DNA of 64,000 nt from Tetrastigma voinierianum (lineage: Eukaryota > Streptophyta > Magnoliopsida > Vitales > Vitaceae), in contig JAEQBH010000033.1 of assembly GCA_016808115.1 (NCBI GenBank), positions 558,001 to 622,000 of the forward strand. The letters run 5' to 3'. Below, one piece after another: positions 1 through 12,859 of this stretch. The notes under the pieces are model-generated. The model had not been told where the DNA came from. It was given only the letters and a program-made list of their open reading frames with translations, and did no database searches. The translations under genes and the position numbers were made by a program. The number at the start of each line of letters is the position of its first letter. Position 1 is the first letter of the stretch.

Positions 1-1290
1 TGGAGTGCACTAATCAACTATGTGAATTCTCACTTTAAAAACTTCTATTTTTATCACTTAAAACCAATAAAATATCGAATAAATAAGATAAAAATTTATA
101 ATAGCATAAAATACTATAAAGTAAAATAATAAAACGAAGAGACTATTTTTAGGGCGTTACACCATAACTTGAGTTATAGAGGTCCAATTTCGGTGATTCA
201 AAAGCCTAACATCAAGTTCACAATTGTAGCTACAATTTCCATGAATGACACTAGTCTAAATTCCCTTTTTTTCTAACCTGAAATCAGTCCAAAATCTGAC
301 GTTTATATACAAAACAGGCAAAGATTCTAATGTACCTCAAAATTCAAAATTAAACAAATTTCTAAGGAGCCATAAACGGATTTTTAAATCTAAATAAAAC
401 CCTTCTAAATGAACTATAGAATGAACCAGATTATCATCTCAAACAACCCCATGAGCCTAAAACCCGATTTTTTCAAATCAAATGTACTCTAAGGAGCTAT
501 AAAAACTGATTTTTTAGTCCAAACAACCCCTAAAGAGTTATAAAAACTGATTTTTTTTTTAACCAAACAGTCCCTAAGGAGTTGTAAAAACTGATTTTTC
601 AGTTCAAACATCCCCTAAGGAGCTATAAAAACTGATTTTTTTTTTAACCCAAACAACCCTTAGGGCAAAAACACAACCAAACAGTTCTTAGAGCGGAAAA
701 TAAACCAAAGAAGAATAATTCTACCTCTTTAGAGCTAGAACCAAGGAGTCTCAAAGACACTTAATGCCGAAAATTTGATTTCCTAAAATCTCTTTAATTT
801 GGATCTTCAAAGGAAATCTCTCATTTTTAAGATCACGCAGAAATATTTCGCGATAGAGTAATCTCTACTCTTTAGCCGATAAATTCCGATCAACGGAACT
901 CCGTAGATCAAAGAGAGAAGCTTGGAATTTATTTATTTATTTTTATTTATCTCCCTCGCTCTCTACCAGACCAGCAGAATGTGTGATCTTTATGCCCAAA
1001 ACCCATTATTTTGACTTTATTAGTCATTTTAGTTACTTGGCCCACATCACGCTATGTGTCCATGACTTATCTGAGTCTGTTTCTACCTCGAAACAATTTA
1101 TTTCGTCATAGTTCAAGTTCAATTTATTTTAAATAAACTTTACTTAATTTATTTTCTACTTTCGATATTTTTTTTTCTCAAAATCCCATTTTTAGGATCC
1201 ACAAGACACTCGAAGCCTCGAAAATCGTGAAAATCCGATTGTCTCGTAATTTAACAAAATTGCCTCGGGTAACTACCTCATGAGGAAATC
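1..1290 (-). mobile_element. Decayed Gypsy LTR remnant
   Basis: Bases 187-260 share wording with 54308-54380 inside the 3.4-kb LTR at 51916-55312 (for example 'aaaagcctaacatcaagttc'), so this is the same LTR family in the same orientation. The right end near 1273 ('cctcgggtaact') resembles the 'ctcgggttaca' LTR terminus seen elsewhere, and 'ggcgttaca' at about 153-161 resembles the opposite terminus, so two pieces may be joined here. No coding traces and no target duplication were found. The boundary is approximate. Confidence 0.45.
488..660. repeat. About 42-bp tandem repeat, 4 copies
   Basis: Units beginning 'aaggagctataaaaactg' start near 491, 532, 576 and 617 (spacing 41-44 bp), each followed by a T-run and a 'caaacaacccc'-like segment. 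A weaker copy lies near 363. The repeat sits inside the LTR remnant. Confidence 0.75.
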
Positions 1291-4200
1291 CAACTGGGAT
1301 GTTTCATTTCATCCATATAAAACTAAACATAACTTATAAACACATAATTTCATCTGCTTTCAAACTTTGGTAACCACCATCAATCAATATTATAGTACAC
1401 ACTGTTATCTCAAACATAACTGTTAATATCTGAATATACCAAAAGTCATCAATGGTGAATATGATCTTGAAACGCAATACTCAACCAATTATATCGTCAA
1501 ATAGATGGGTTTGTGTACTTTTGTAAAGAAGTGGATGCTTTTGATTATGGTCCCTAAGAAGAGATGGTTGACATAAGGGTTATATATATCCCATAAGTTT
1601 TATGTTGAAGCACGTAATACAGATACATATTATCTTAGAAGACTAACTACCATCAACAACATATATCTGCTTCATCTTCCTTTGATTCAAACTCACTTAC
1701 CATGCCAATTGCAACTGATTCATGAACTTAATTGAATGTTAAGTTTTATGTCAGTATCTATATTCATGTTTGTAGATAAAGTTTAAGGCCATTTCATAAA
1801 TTTTCACTTACAAAATATTTAGTGCATCTATTTGCTTTCTTCCCATCCTCCATTGTATTCAGTATGCATTAAAATAGCTAGGTTCAGCATTGTCATACTT
1901 TCTTCATTTACAAAAGGTTGAACATTTGAAAGTTAATCTAATTATACATGTTGAAGGGGTTCGTTTGAAGTATAGGAGGAAGTTCATTTTGGAATCATTT
2001 TGTTTTTTTAGATTTCCAGTTTTTTTTTTTTTTTACAATATTATGACTTATTATAAAATTTGTATTGAATGTAAATATTCAAAATATTTAGTTTTTGTAA
2101 AGAGAGAAATAATATATTGATTTTTTTTTTTTACTTTTTAAGGTCTTCTAAAAGAAAAACAATCAATCTAATAATCAATAATTTTAAACACTAGCTGGTT
2201 ATAAATTTTATATATATATATTCATGGGTCATTACAGTATAATGTCTAGTGTTTTTATAAATTTGTCTTTGCCTCGACTCGAATTCCTCATTTTCTCTAT
2301 GCCATCCTAACGTTTTAATCATAAGAGGCATCTTATCGACTCGCTTTAAATTCCATTTACGATCGAGTAAATCAAACAAATACCACCAAATTAGTAGAAC
2401 TCCCAGCTTTAAAGCTACAGAAAACAGCAAGAGTGATGCCTTGCTTTTTCGCTTAACGCTAAAAACTCGAATAAATTTTTATTATTTAGTTATTCGTTTT
2501 TTTCAAATTTTCATTTCACTTATTATCGAATTAAAAGTTTTACTGTAGTGCTGAAAATATCTAATTTTCGTATTCGTAGTGTTTCATATTCCACCAAAAC
2601 ATAAAACTCAATACAGACACAAGAAAACTCACTATTGAGTGACATGAGAATGAGGGTTTAGATTGGTGTTGGTCCATCCCTAACTTAGCTCGTGCTTATT
2701 TTTTTAATTCCAAACATATATCATTTAAAATTAAACGCATTTGACACAAGGATAAGAAAATTCTAAAACCCACCCCGTTTATATTTGATTTTTGTTTTTA
2801 TTTTTTATTTTTATTTTTATTATATTAAAATCAATATATTTCATAAAATAAAATATTATGAATTTTTATAAATTATTTATTAAAAACATAATAATAATAA
2901 TAATAATTTATATTAAAATATAAAAATAAATAATAATATTTTTTTTTAAAATATAATCCATACAGGATGGGACGGGATGAGAATAATACACGCGAACCCA
3001 CTCGAACCCGTCTCGATTTTGGTAAACAAACTAAACTAAAACCCGATTACAAAGTAAAACCAAACCCGTCCTATTAAGCTACTGATCGCAATGATTATGA
3101 ACCCGAAATAATCCCCCTGTTGTCATTCCTACTCACTACCCAATATTAAAAAATAAATAACTTAATACTTAATGCTATTAAGTACTATTCAACATTAAAT
3201 TCAAAAAAAATTATATTTAGCATTAAGTTAAAAAAAAACAAATGCCATCTAAGACATGTTTAGATTCAATGAATCACGGTGTAGTGCTGTTGTTAAGAAG
3301 TTTGCATGTATTTTTCCTCTTCCATGTGTTATCATAACTTTATTATTTTCTTAGTTTGGTAGTTTCAAAAAGGTTCTAATTATCCAATTCACATTTTTTT
3401 CCATTAATCAATTTAACTATACTTCACACTAGCGAAATGTAATGCAGTTAGAAGTAGAACTAGTATAATAAAATACGATTTAAAGCCAAATAATTTTTTT
3501 TTACAAGGATGTTTAAAATTGGTAAATAAAATAAAAAAGCTCGAGTAATTTTTTATGTTATAACTTTTTTTTCTCTCTAAAGATCAAATGTCGATGGCTT
3601 TTCGAAAATGAGTTTAAAATATACAAAATCACTTTTAAGTCTTAAACCTAAAGGCTCAATGGGTACCCAAAAAGTATTAAAGAAAGAAAAAAAATGCTAA
3701 TAAAAATCATTTTTTTATGTTTGGTTTCACCATGAAAAAGATAAAAAATTCAAATATAATCAAAATTCCTTAAAATTTACATCTTTTCAAATTTTATAGT
3801 CTTTATATAATGAAGAGAAACACATAAAATGAGTTTGAATAAACATATAAATTAATTTTATTAAATTAATTTTTTTTTTGTTTAAATTTTATTTCCCATC
3901 AACATTTTCTCTCTCCATTTTCTTCTTTAATAACTATGGATTCCTAACAGAGCAAAATGATTCATGGACAAAGGTGATATCTTTCAAATAATTGTTATTA
4001 TTATAACACAACATTAAAAGGAGAAATTTAACTATATCTTTATTAATTTTGAGAACATTTATTTGTTCTCAAAAATAATTTTAAAAAATAAGAACCAAAT
4101 ATACCCTTAGATTTCTAAATTTATTTGAAAACGGCAGAAACACATGCATACCATCTCCTTAGTCTAGCCAGCTAGTGATAAGCATTGAAACCCTTTAAAG

Positions 4201-4670
4201 TGAGTTGGGAATGGGTTGAAATCGTTACCCAGCCAAAATGATCCCAGGGGGACTCAGTAGCCTCAGATTTTGAGAGATCGTTTGCATATGATTCCTAAGG
4301 AATCATATATTGAAAATTTGCCTGCCCCATTTTCATACCTGGGCAAATTATTATTTTCCAAAATGATGCAGAGAGGGAAAAAGAGTGCTGAAAAGCCTGG
4401 AACTTTATTTATAAAAGTCGAAAAGAAACAAATATTTGAGCTTTTGGTAGTGGAATTTTCTCTCCTTTAAAAAATCTAGTTTAAGGTCAATCATATCATA
4501 ACATATTGATACGAAGAATGTCATCACCGCCATACACACACAATTGTATGAGATATCGGATATCTCCCAATCCTAACTAACGGACTAAATTCTGTTTTCA
4601 ATGAATGTAACCTGCTTTTTTATGATGTGAGCTTTACCTGACTCAGATCCTCCTGACTAAAAAGACGCTT
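1291..4670. other. AT-rich spacer, no convincing gene
   Basis: Long A/T tracts and short microsatellite-like runs (for example the ATA repeats near 2889). The open frames here are short, low-complexity and without recognisable motifs. Around 2966-3140 a GC-richer patch ('gggacgggatgag' and later 'acccgaaataatccccctg') resembles dispersed plant repeat debris, but I cannot assign a family. Confidence 0.6.
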
Positions 4671-4838
4671 TTAGCCTTTTTGTGTGTGCATGGACTTGCT
4701 CAAAGTCTCAACCCATGTGTCACACAGTCTGTGAAACACATGACAACAGTTCCCAAAGTATAGCTTCCTCACCTGCTCTCGCTTTCTTAGTTGGCTTAAG
4801 CACACAGCACACAGCACATGTTCCCCCACTTTTAGATA
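4671..4838 (-). pseudogene. RING-H2 finger fragment
   Basis: The minus-strand frame shows a start of a RING-H2 finger: CAVC (C-x2-C) at about 4800-4811, then C-x-H-x2-H-x2-C within CCHVFHRLC at about 4722-4748, followed by the usual DTW. RING-H2 proteins are E3 ubiquitin ligases that recruit E2 enzymes through this zinc fold. The final C-P-x-C pair is missing: the frame ends in unrelated residues and a stop. Upstream there is a run of lysine codons from a T-tract, which is not typical. I read this as a truncated or broken copy rather than a working ligase. A missing 3' exon is possible but I see no good splice site. Confidence 0.4.
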
Positions 4839-5499
4839 GCCTTGAATCGGAAGGAAGGAGAGGAAAGGAAAAGGCACATGAAGATGGTCGTCCTGAATCT
4901 CATGACTGCAAAGTTCTTTTTTTTTTTTTTTAAAAGTATCAATCCTACACGTTAAAGGCAAAATCATTCCCAATAAAATCAATGACTTTCTCTATCCATC
5001 TGATATTCCATACTGAATATATCCTGCGGGCAAAGGACTAGAGAGCCAGCCTACTCACCTGCAGCCTAATAGGCAGGCAAGTAGGATGTCCTAACAGTTT
5101 ATGTTTAATAATTGAATTAGTCTATATAGAAGGAATAAATAAGGGATATATATCATATTTGATCAGAACATAGCAAAAGAAGTTTTAACTAAACTAAACC
5201 AGAACTTTTACTCTTTTAACAGCTCGGATCATGGAATGCCTTAAGAGAAGCAGTAACTCACAGAAATGTTTTGTTTTAAGAACTCACTTCAGAACTGAAT
5301 ATTTTGTTGCTTTAGTTGTGTAAGAGCACATTCTCATCTCATGCATGGGGGGTTGAGGATATATAGTGTGTTTGCAGAAATAGTAAAAGCAAACAAATAG
5401 AAAGCCCAGAGACACTAACCCCATGATGGACCTTTTCCCACAAAAATGCCTTCACCCTTCCTTTATCTCATCAATGTTTCCTTCTTAGCCTCTGGAAAG

Positions 5500-5999
5500 T
5501 CATATAGGTTTGCTAGCGTTGGAGGTTGCTGTGTCTGCTGCTGCTGCTGTTGCATGAATAGGCTGGAAAGGAATTAGAGGCTTCTTCATCTGTACACATC
5601 CATCACCTGTAATGCCGTTTGTGATAATGGGGGTAAGTGCCCTCTTCTTCAACTGTCTTGGGATCTCAAGCCTCTCTAAGATCCTGGAAGTTTTTACATC
5701 TAACTCTCTATTACCATCCGTAAGGTGATATAAACTGACTGCTCCAACTTAGGGTTTGCAAATACAACTGGGAGAGTATATCTTGGGACTTCTATTTACA
5801 ATCAGCTGCTCCCACTTTTTCTGCAAATCTGCAACAGTAGCTTTGTCTCTTTTTATCGAACTGTGGGATTCGCAGCCATATTTGCAACATCTATTGCTGA
5901 ATTTGATTTTGCAATCACTTCCAAAGAATCTGGCTCGGTTAAGTCTAGTTCAGAGTCAACTCTTCCCACCTTTAGGGAGGTGAATGGGACCTGGATTAT
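5500..5999 (-). pseudogene. Terminal exon, frameshifted
   Basis: On the minus strand 5500-5718 is a clean frame containing SRILERLEIPRQLKKRALTP, then an Ala/Thr-rich tail with a GCA run, and a TGA at 5500-5502. Upstream, about 5753-5845 reads KATVADLQKKWEQLIVN in the same frame, but an in-frame TAA near 5753 and an apparent compensating pair of indels separate the two. A third segment (about 5850-5996, IIQVPFTSLKVGRVDSELDL) lies in another frame. The protein-like quality on both sides of each break implies recent damage or sequencing indels. Confidence 0.5.
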
Positions 6000-7969
6000 C
6001 TCATTTTCACAAATAAAAATAACAAAAAATCAGAAAAACGTTAGCTTTGATCATCTAATATATTGATATAATACTGGTCATGTTAAACTTAATAAAGCCT
6101 CATTTGGATGCATTTGGAATCAGAGAATCAGCAGATTTCACTGAGTTATGCTACGTTTATCCTCATATGTGTGACAGAAGTGTGGAAATTCAGTTTTAAT
6201 GTAATTCAGATTTAAGGATCATATTGTCCTATTTCACTATTAGAGTTTAATTTGATAAAGATATGACCTTCAAATAAGGTGGCATTTAGTTGTATTTTTT
6301 TCTTGATTTAGAATAGTGATCGTTCTCACAACTGCATATAGTTGTTGTTGTAAAATTGATTTGAGGGGATCTTTTCTCAATTGTTATATATATGCATTCT
6401 ATACCTCCCTTTCTTGTATTTGATGAGAATCATCAAATAGGTAAAAAGCAGTTGCATTAAAAGAAACTGCCCAAATGGGCAAATCAAATTACATACGACT
6501 CATACAATGGCCCCAACCAATCAACATAATCAACTAATGACATGGACAAACTATCAATGAACAAAGTAGAACAAGAAGGTAAACTGCATAAAAAAGTAGT
6601 GCCAAAACCAGATCTGACCATATTCAAATGGTAAAATACAATATGACTACTGAAAAATATGGTTAGTCTCAAAGGTGTCTTAGGACTGAAAATATTATTC
6701 CTTTCAAATCAGCGGTTTAGATGTAGCAACCCTATTACATTGGACACAAGTTGAACAACCAGAATCACATGGAGTGGTCACAATCTGTCTTAATGTTCAT
6801 ATGTGGAAAGAGAAAGAATGATTATCTCACTGGTTTGGCTATTACTTAAATTGTAAACTCTCTTTGACAAGCAAGTTTAGTTTTATTTAGTTTTCTCATG
6901 CAGACTGGGTTGTAGTCTCTCAGTTCCATCTGAAAAAGCATCAAACCAGAAAAGGAGAAACATTAATCCAGAACAAAGCATGAACTCCATAGTTTGTCTA
7001 CAATTATGCAATTGCAGCAGGAAACTCAGTCTCAAAACAGCCTTGTGAATACAAAGTTGTAGCATATTTCTTTTATGGATTTCACATATAGCTAACATAA
7101 TATCCCTCCACAGTTACCCTCCATTCTCTTAATTTTTTTTCTTTTTTTTTTGATAAGTAAATTATTCCGAGAGGAGGTGAGAGGTCAGATGTTACCCTCA
7201 GGAACTGACACAACCCTATAAATAGATCCAATGAGAAACCTGTACAATATAGTCCAAGAGACTTTGTCTTTCCATTATATAGTTCCACAATGATTTCTGT
7301 CGGATGGCAACCGTATAAATCCAGAAAATCTGAATAGAATAGTTGAGTCATGTTGACACCTTTTGTCTGGACTGGTGTTCTTTTTTTTGGGTAGCTTTGT
7401 ATTCCTTATGTGTGCATAGGTGCAAACTCTTTTGTTAGGGTTTATCTGAGATCCAAGTTTTCCCTGCCTAATAAATAAATAAATCATGTCTCTTTTCTTT
7501 ACAGCCATCAAAGAGGTCAGTTGTCTAAAATAACTGCAAATTGGAGTATAAGGAGATCCACAATGAGAAAGCAACCATAGAAAATGTTTAAGGAAACAAA
7601 AAATGTAACCTTCAATAAGGAGATTCAATGGAGTTTTTAATCTCCTTTTGTTAATGAAGAATCAGTTACTACTTGGACTGACATCAGGAATGGGTAGACT
7701 TCCCTCTGATCCCAGAAGACAGCTGCATGTTTATCAAATCATTGGTAAACATAAAACAGAAACAGGTGGAAGATATATAAAAATGAATAAAACAAGAATA
7801 TGATATGCTTTCAACCCCACAATAACAGAAGAAGAGCAAGTATAACAGAATGGCTACAAAGATTGTTATCAGAAAATAAAATGACACACACTATTATTAT
7901 GACAGATACCTATAAAAAATATTATTATGACAATATCAACAATATTTCTGTCAGTAAAAGAGGAGAGTT

Positions 7970-8131
7970 GACCCTTAGAAGCATCGGGACCACCATCTGA
8001 AGGATAAAGAATATAATAGCAGCGTGAAGAAAGTTTCATTGTCTCCAAACACATAAATTGAAGAGCAGACAACCTCTGGTCCAATGACTGTAATGTACTG
8101 CAAAGGCCTTGGAAAACTGCCAAATCACAGC
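7970..8131 (-). CDS. Exon of the unidentified gene
   Basis: It begins after an acceptor ATCAG at 8132 and reads CDLAVFQGLCSTLQSLDQ then CYYILYPSDGG. The composition is good and there are no stops. The 3' edge is uncertain because no strong GT donor follows; a weak one lies near 7970. It is the most protein-like frame in this interval. Confidence 0.45.
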
Positions 8132-8244
8132 CTGATACATAAAATTGAAGAAACACATTATACCAAAAGATAAAGATGATTAAAAAAAGGAAACCATAAA
8201 TACATGCATAGAATTTGGGATAATGAATCACATTAGACACAGGA

Positions 8245-8439
8245 TACATCAGAGAATCAAAGTCAAACAGGCAGGGTCTTATGGAAACTCTCTCACTAAA
8301 TGATTCAAATTGCACTCCAGGAATTTGACAGGAGGTGATCAACTCATTGAGCATTCAAATCTGTTTATCACCTCATCAGAAGCAGCTTCTGCATCTTGAA
8401 AACTGATGGAGTTACAAATAAGCACTCCCATTACAAGAC
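8245..8439 (-). pseudogene. Frameshifted exon of the unidentified gene
   Basis: After an acceptor AACAG at 8440 the frame reads VMGVLICNSISFQDAEAA and continues to about 8346, where a stop follows. A one-base shift restores a second open run (IPGVQFESFSERVSIRPC) to about 8245. Both parts look coding, so a single indel in one exon is the simplest reading. An undetected intron is less likely because no splice pair lies at the junction. Confidence 0.45.
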
Positions 8440-9909
8440 CTGTTCAAAAATTAAAAAAAAAAAGGAATGTATGTAGCATACGCATGGTGAAGTCATTTGT
8501 AGAGAAGATAAGAACAAAGAACATACTACTCTCTTCTTCAAGTCATAGTTTAACTACTGAATTCATGAGACCATAAAAATGAAGGTAGTAGTTGTATTGC
8601 AAACTTTCGTACTTAAAAATAAAGGTTAAATTTTATAATCAAAATTAGATAATGAAGAGTCAACATGATTACCACAGCACACTCCACTCTAAATTTACTG
8701 TATTATTTTTATTTTATCAGAGAACGTAAATGCTGTGTTCAAGCTATTCAGAGTCAATTGTTCTTTTGAATCTCATTCACTTAATCTGAACTCAACCTAA
8801 TTCTTTCTTCCATTCAACAAAATTATGATAGGAAATCAAAAGCCCCATCGAAGCTTGGAAGGCATTACATATCACTAATTAAGAATTTGAAAAGAAAATG
8901 ACTCATCTATGAACACTTCAAAACCCTGCAGCCCTAATCTAGATGTTAGAATGGTTAGTGAAGAGTTGACAGATCATGTTCTTCATATTGTCTAAGATGA
9001 GACTGAGAACTATGGCATATACTATTTAGACTAGATTGGTTTGAGTTTCTCCTAGAAGTATTAGTGACATGATGACCACTTTAGGCTGATATTTCTATTA
9101 AACACAAAGTTCAATGACAACAGTCTTCTCTTATGCTAATCATTTGATAGTATGTCGAAAGAAATGGAAGGATCTTTGATGACAATTAAAAGACCTCAGA
9201 GATGATATGGAACACATTATAGTTCTCATTCCTTGCATTGCATTACTGAAATTTTAGCAGCATGCTCTTAATGTTATTTGAATGTGATTGGAATTCAACA
9301 ATAGATCAAAAGGTTTAAAGCAAAGAAGGGAGGAACAATAAGCTGGGATTCCTTCTGTAGGAGTTGTATGAACCCAAGAATATGGAGTCGCTTTTCTCTT
9401 AGTTGTCTCTGGTGGTAGCTTTCAATGCTTATTGGAGAAGGTTTCTCTGCCTCTGATTTTGATCAGATTTTGCAAAATTGGAAAAATTTCTCATCCCTTA
9501 CCTACACTTCTAATCTTTTAATGGAGACATTTGTTTCTGATCAAAAAGATTTCCCAAGCAATCTTAGGTGCGGCGACTTTGAGTGTCTGAGGATCACTTA
9601 TTGTATATCTAAGGAGAATACACCAATAAGAATGTGAACTTATATATTCTAATTTGTATATCCCACTCTTTTAGCAGTTTAGGGATGAATCTCTAGGATT
9701 AAACTCCTACTGGTCCTCAGTAAACATCAAGGTCATATAAAGTAGATATATACAACAAAGGGGCAGAACACTATAAAATTGTTTAAAACAGTCTGTTGGC
9801 CCACTGAGACAAAATTCCAATGACGTGGCAACTGAAATAAGAATGCAGAAAATGCATTTGAGCTCTAACACCAATCATTGACAAATAATAGGTTGTATTT
9901 GAGATCTAC

Positions 9910-10110
9910 CTTCACTTAGAGATTCTAAGTTTGTCCTCTCAATAACATGGAAGTCAATGGGTGAAGAAACTTGCTGGAGCTTCATAAAGCTCTTGAAAGA
10001 GGGTAAAAACAGCATTGTTTGTTCTCCAATCTTCACAAAATTCTCAATCAAATCACATGTTCCCAGATTAACGCCTGACCCGACAAGAAGGCACTTTGAT
10101 CTTATTTCAC
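9910..10110 (-). CDS. Internal exon of the unidentified gene
   Basis: The exon ends at donor GAAG|GTAGAT. The frame is open for about 65 residues and includes LLVGSGVNLGTCDLIENF and FHVIERTNLESL. The start is uncertain; ATTAG near 10110 is my choice of acceptor because the frame has a stop just upstream. No motif recognised. Confidence 0.5.
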
Positions 10111-10406
10111 CACGTCATCTAATGGAATGCCATGACACTCCTTAGCTGTCTATAGGCAGTACCTCAAATAGTTATAGAAATGATCTTTATATGAAAACAT
10201 GGTAGTTGACACATGCATTATTATCTATAAATAATATAACATTGAAGACTTTTCCTTTTCAGATTTAAAAACTCCTGACCAGGTATAGAAACTTAGAGTT
10301 AAGTCAAAACGTAGTTTTTATCTTCTCAAGCAAAATTAAACTAAATAGGGCTCAATGTAAATACGAAAAAGTTAGTATGTAAACAAAATAATCATTTATT
10401 TAATAC

Positions 10407-10583
10407 CTGACACATTGAAGCCATCAACTATCTGATTGATTGATATAGAGCTGTTGTAGGATATCTGGTCTACAGAACCAAATGTTGTTTCTTGGAACAT
10501 AAAACGAGCTTGCAAGGGTTCTTCCATATCATCCTTCAGATCCTGTAACCATCGTTTTACCAGTCCATGCAATACATGTGCAT
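10407..10583 (-). CDS. Internal exon of the unidentified gene
   Basis: The acceptor is ATTGTAG and the donor is TCAG|GTATTA. The 177-nt exon is open throughout and encodes about 59 residues, including LVKRWLQDLKDDMEEP, ending in a Ser/Asn/Ile-rich stretch. It follows the 10774-10918 exon after a 190-nt intron. A helical region with many charged residues is visible, but I recognise no catalytic motif. Confidence 0.6.
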
Positions 10584-10773
10584 CTACAATTATTTTGTTC
10601 ACCATTAGTACTAATGTAAGTATTAAAGAAGCCAACCTGCTATTTAGGCTGATATTCCTATTTGCCTACCATGTAAATGTCCCATACAGTTGTGGATAGA
10701 TATGTATAGTTTATCATGAACATTCGCTTGATTGATTAAATTAATTTCTCCTGTATATCAAGCAGTGATTAAC

Positions 10774-10918
10774 CTGGAAGATAGGTTTGAAGCGAGCAGT
10801 TGTCAAGATCATGGATTTGCTTAGCAAAATTGTCAATATTATCTGGGATATCACTGAGATGGCTTGATTTCTGTTCAAATAAAACAAACTCCAACGAGAC
10901 ACATTTGTCTGCTGCTTC
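10774..10918 (-). CDS. Internal exon of the unidentified gene
   Basis: Read on the minus strand, the exon follows an acceptor ending TGTAG and stops at a donor CCAG|GTTAAT. It encodes about 48 residues starting EAADKCVSLEFVLFEQ and ending NCSLQTYLP, with no stop. The acidic and amphipathic composition looks like a globular domain. It joins naturally to the next exon at 10407-10583. The product is unknown. Confidence 0.6.
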
Positions 10919-11842
10919 CTACATAGAATGAGAGAGTCAATGCAGGTTATTCATCAAGGTTGAGGGATGGCTACTAGGGCCTCACCATGAGTGTGTCATG
11001 AAGGGCAGAGTCTACGTTTTGAACTAAGCTGGAGCTAAGGATAAATCACTCTTTCACGATATCTTTGCCTCCCCAGGAGTATAATACCTTACTCCTCTCA
11101 AGATGGTTGAAAGCTGAGGTCTGTCAGAACAGATCAGCAGAAACAAATGAATGACTTAAAATAAAAACAAAAACAGAACTATTATTTAATCTTTTGTATA
11201 AAAAATAAAATATAAACGAAATAAATTCAAAAGACAAAATAAGAAATAAAAGTCTCAATCTGTATTGAATCATCTTCACGGTTTTTCCCGGTATCCATAA
11301 TATGAGAGAGAGGGCACAGATAGACCCGCGGAGGATGCTGGTCCAGGGTTGCTGGTTTGGGGAAAAAGACGTAGCGTTGTTAACAGCGTGGTGGAAATCG
11401 CGAAGACCAAAGTTTTCTGACTGTATGCAACCTTCAGCTGTTTCAGATAGAGGCAATGAGGGATGACCATAAATCGAACTGAATGGAACTGAAATGAATT
11501 CGGGATTCATACTGTCTGAAGAAGAAATGCGGTTATAGAGAGGCAGAGTCCATCCTATCATGTCGCCCAAGGTGATCACAGAAATTGGCAAGCTGCAACA
11601 ATGCCTGGCACAACAGGCATTCAAACAAGAAACATCAAATTGATCGAGGCGAATGATAATTCAATCTAATTGCTTTAAATCTCCAAGAGCAACGGAGGCG
11701 AGAGATGCTCAGCAGGTCCAGCAGGAAACACAGGACTGCCATTTGGCCTCCTTGTCTCTCTTCTCCTCCTTCCCCGACTACCTTGGCGCGGATTTGAATT
11801 TGGGAAGCTTTTGTGTGAGGTTTGTACCCAAAATAATACTTC

Positions 11843-11862
11843 AAAAAAAAAAAAAAAAAAAA
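11843..11862. repeat. Poly(A) tract of 20
   Basis: An uninterrupted run of A just upstream of the minus-strand gene. No target duplication or retroposon body was found beside it, so I record it only as a homopolymer. Confidence 0.8.
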
Positions 11863-12859
11863 CCAATCTAATTATTTTTTGAAAAAAATGCTCAATGTGT
11901 TTTCATCGTTAATTAAGTTAAAACTGTAAATATCAATTATCATGGTTCCTACTAGACATTATTTTTAAAAAGTATTAGATTGATTTTTTTTCAAATGTAT
12001 TATTTTAGGATAAAACTCTTTTTGTGTTTTATATTTTAGTTTGTTTTGTGAGAAGAAATATTCACATGGATTATAAAATTAGAAATAGAAATTATAAAGA
12101 GTTAACTAAGAGGTGTAAATCTAATTCTCAAATTTTGTTTTAGTCCCCTAGATTTTTGTTTTAACTTTATATAATCATATAAAGTATCCGTTATGGAAGA
12201 AAAATGTCATCAATTGGTCTTTATAAAAATAACATTTTTTAAAATCAAATATAATAAATTAACGTGTAGAAGGACATATGTGTCCGAAATAGGCACCCCT
12301 TTCTATATCAACCTAGGGCTTTAATCAGCTAATTTAGGTTTTATTGGCAAAGATCGTAGAGGTTAGGTTTTTAGAAAAATGGTTGGTTACACCATGGTTT
12401 TAAACATAACTTTTAAAAATAAAAAGTTTTTAAGGGTAAATTTGAAAAATGTAAAAGTTAAATAATATAAATACTTATGACCTACTTTCTTTTATCTCTA
12501 ATAATAAATGATAAAAATCACTATTTTTATAAAATTATGATTTTTTTTTTTTTTACACGAGTGGTGTCATATACCAACATCCAATATTTTATTATAAAAT
12601 ATAAATTTTGTGGCAAAACATTTATTTTCGTTATTTTACACAATTCCTTTTAAACATGTATAGATAAATGTAGTGTTGAAAGGTTTAAGGTATAAATTGA
12701 TAACACTTTGATTTTGAAAAAAAACATGTTTTTTTTTTTTTTTTAAATTTGGAGGAGGGGGCTGGAAAGTAGGGCTTTTTAGACATTTAGTATAAAAAGG
12801 AAAAAATATTCCTCAAATAGAAAGGATTTAGAAATATTTTTAAATTTAGTATAGTTTTT

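Larger units (their letters stand above)
5500..11640 (-). pseudogene. Unidentified multi-exon gene or pseudogene
   Basis: I do not recognise this protein. Several minus-strand stretches read as real coding exons: balanced amino-acid composition, consensus AG acceptors and GT donors, and no similarity to the surrounding repeats. Exons I can support are 10774-10918, 10407-10583, about 9910-10110, about 8245-8439, about 7970-8131 and a terminal one at 5500-5999. A 5' exon probably lies within 11276-11640. The coding sense is spoiled by frameshifts near 8345 and at two or more points between 5720 and 5880, and by an in-frame TAA near 5753. This is either a decaying single-copy gene or a live gene with uncorrected indels in the assembly. 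It is the only non-transposon gene of any size in the window. Confidence 0.5.

Noticed and set aside
4270..4470. 66-codon plus-strand frame
   Set aside because: No motif, weak composition, isolated in AT-rich spacer.
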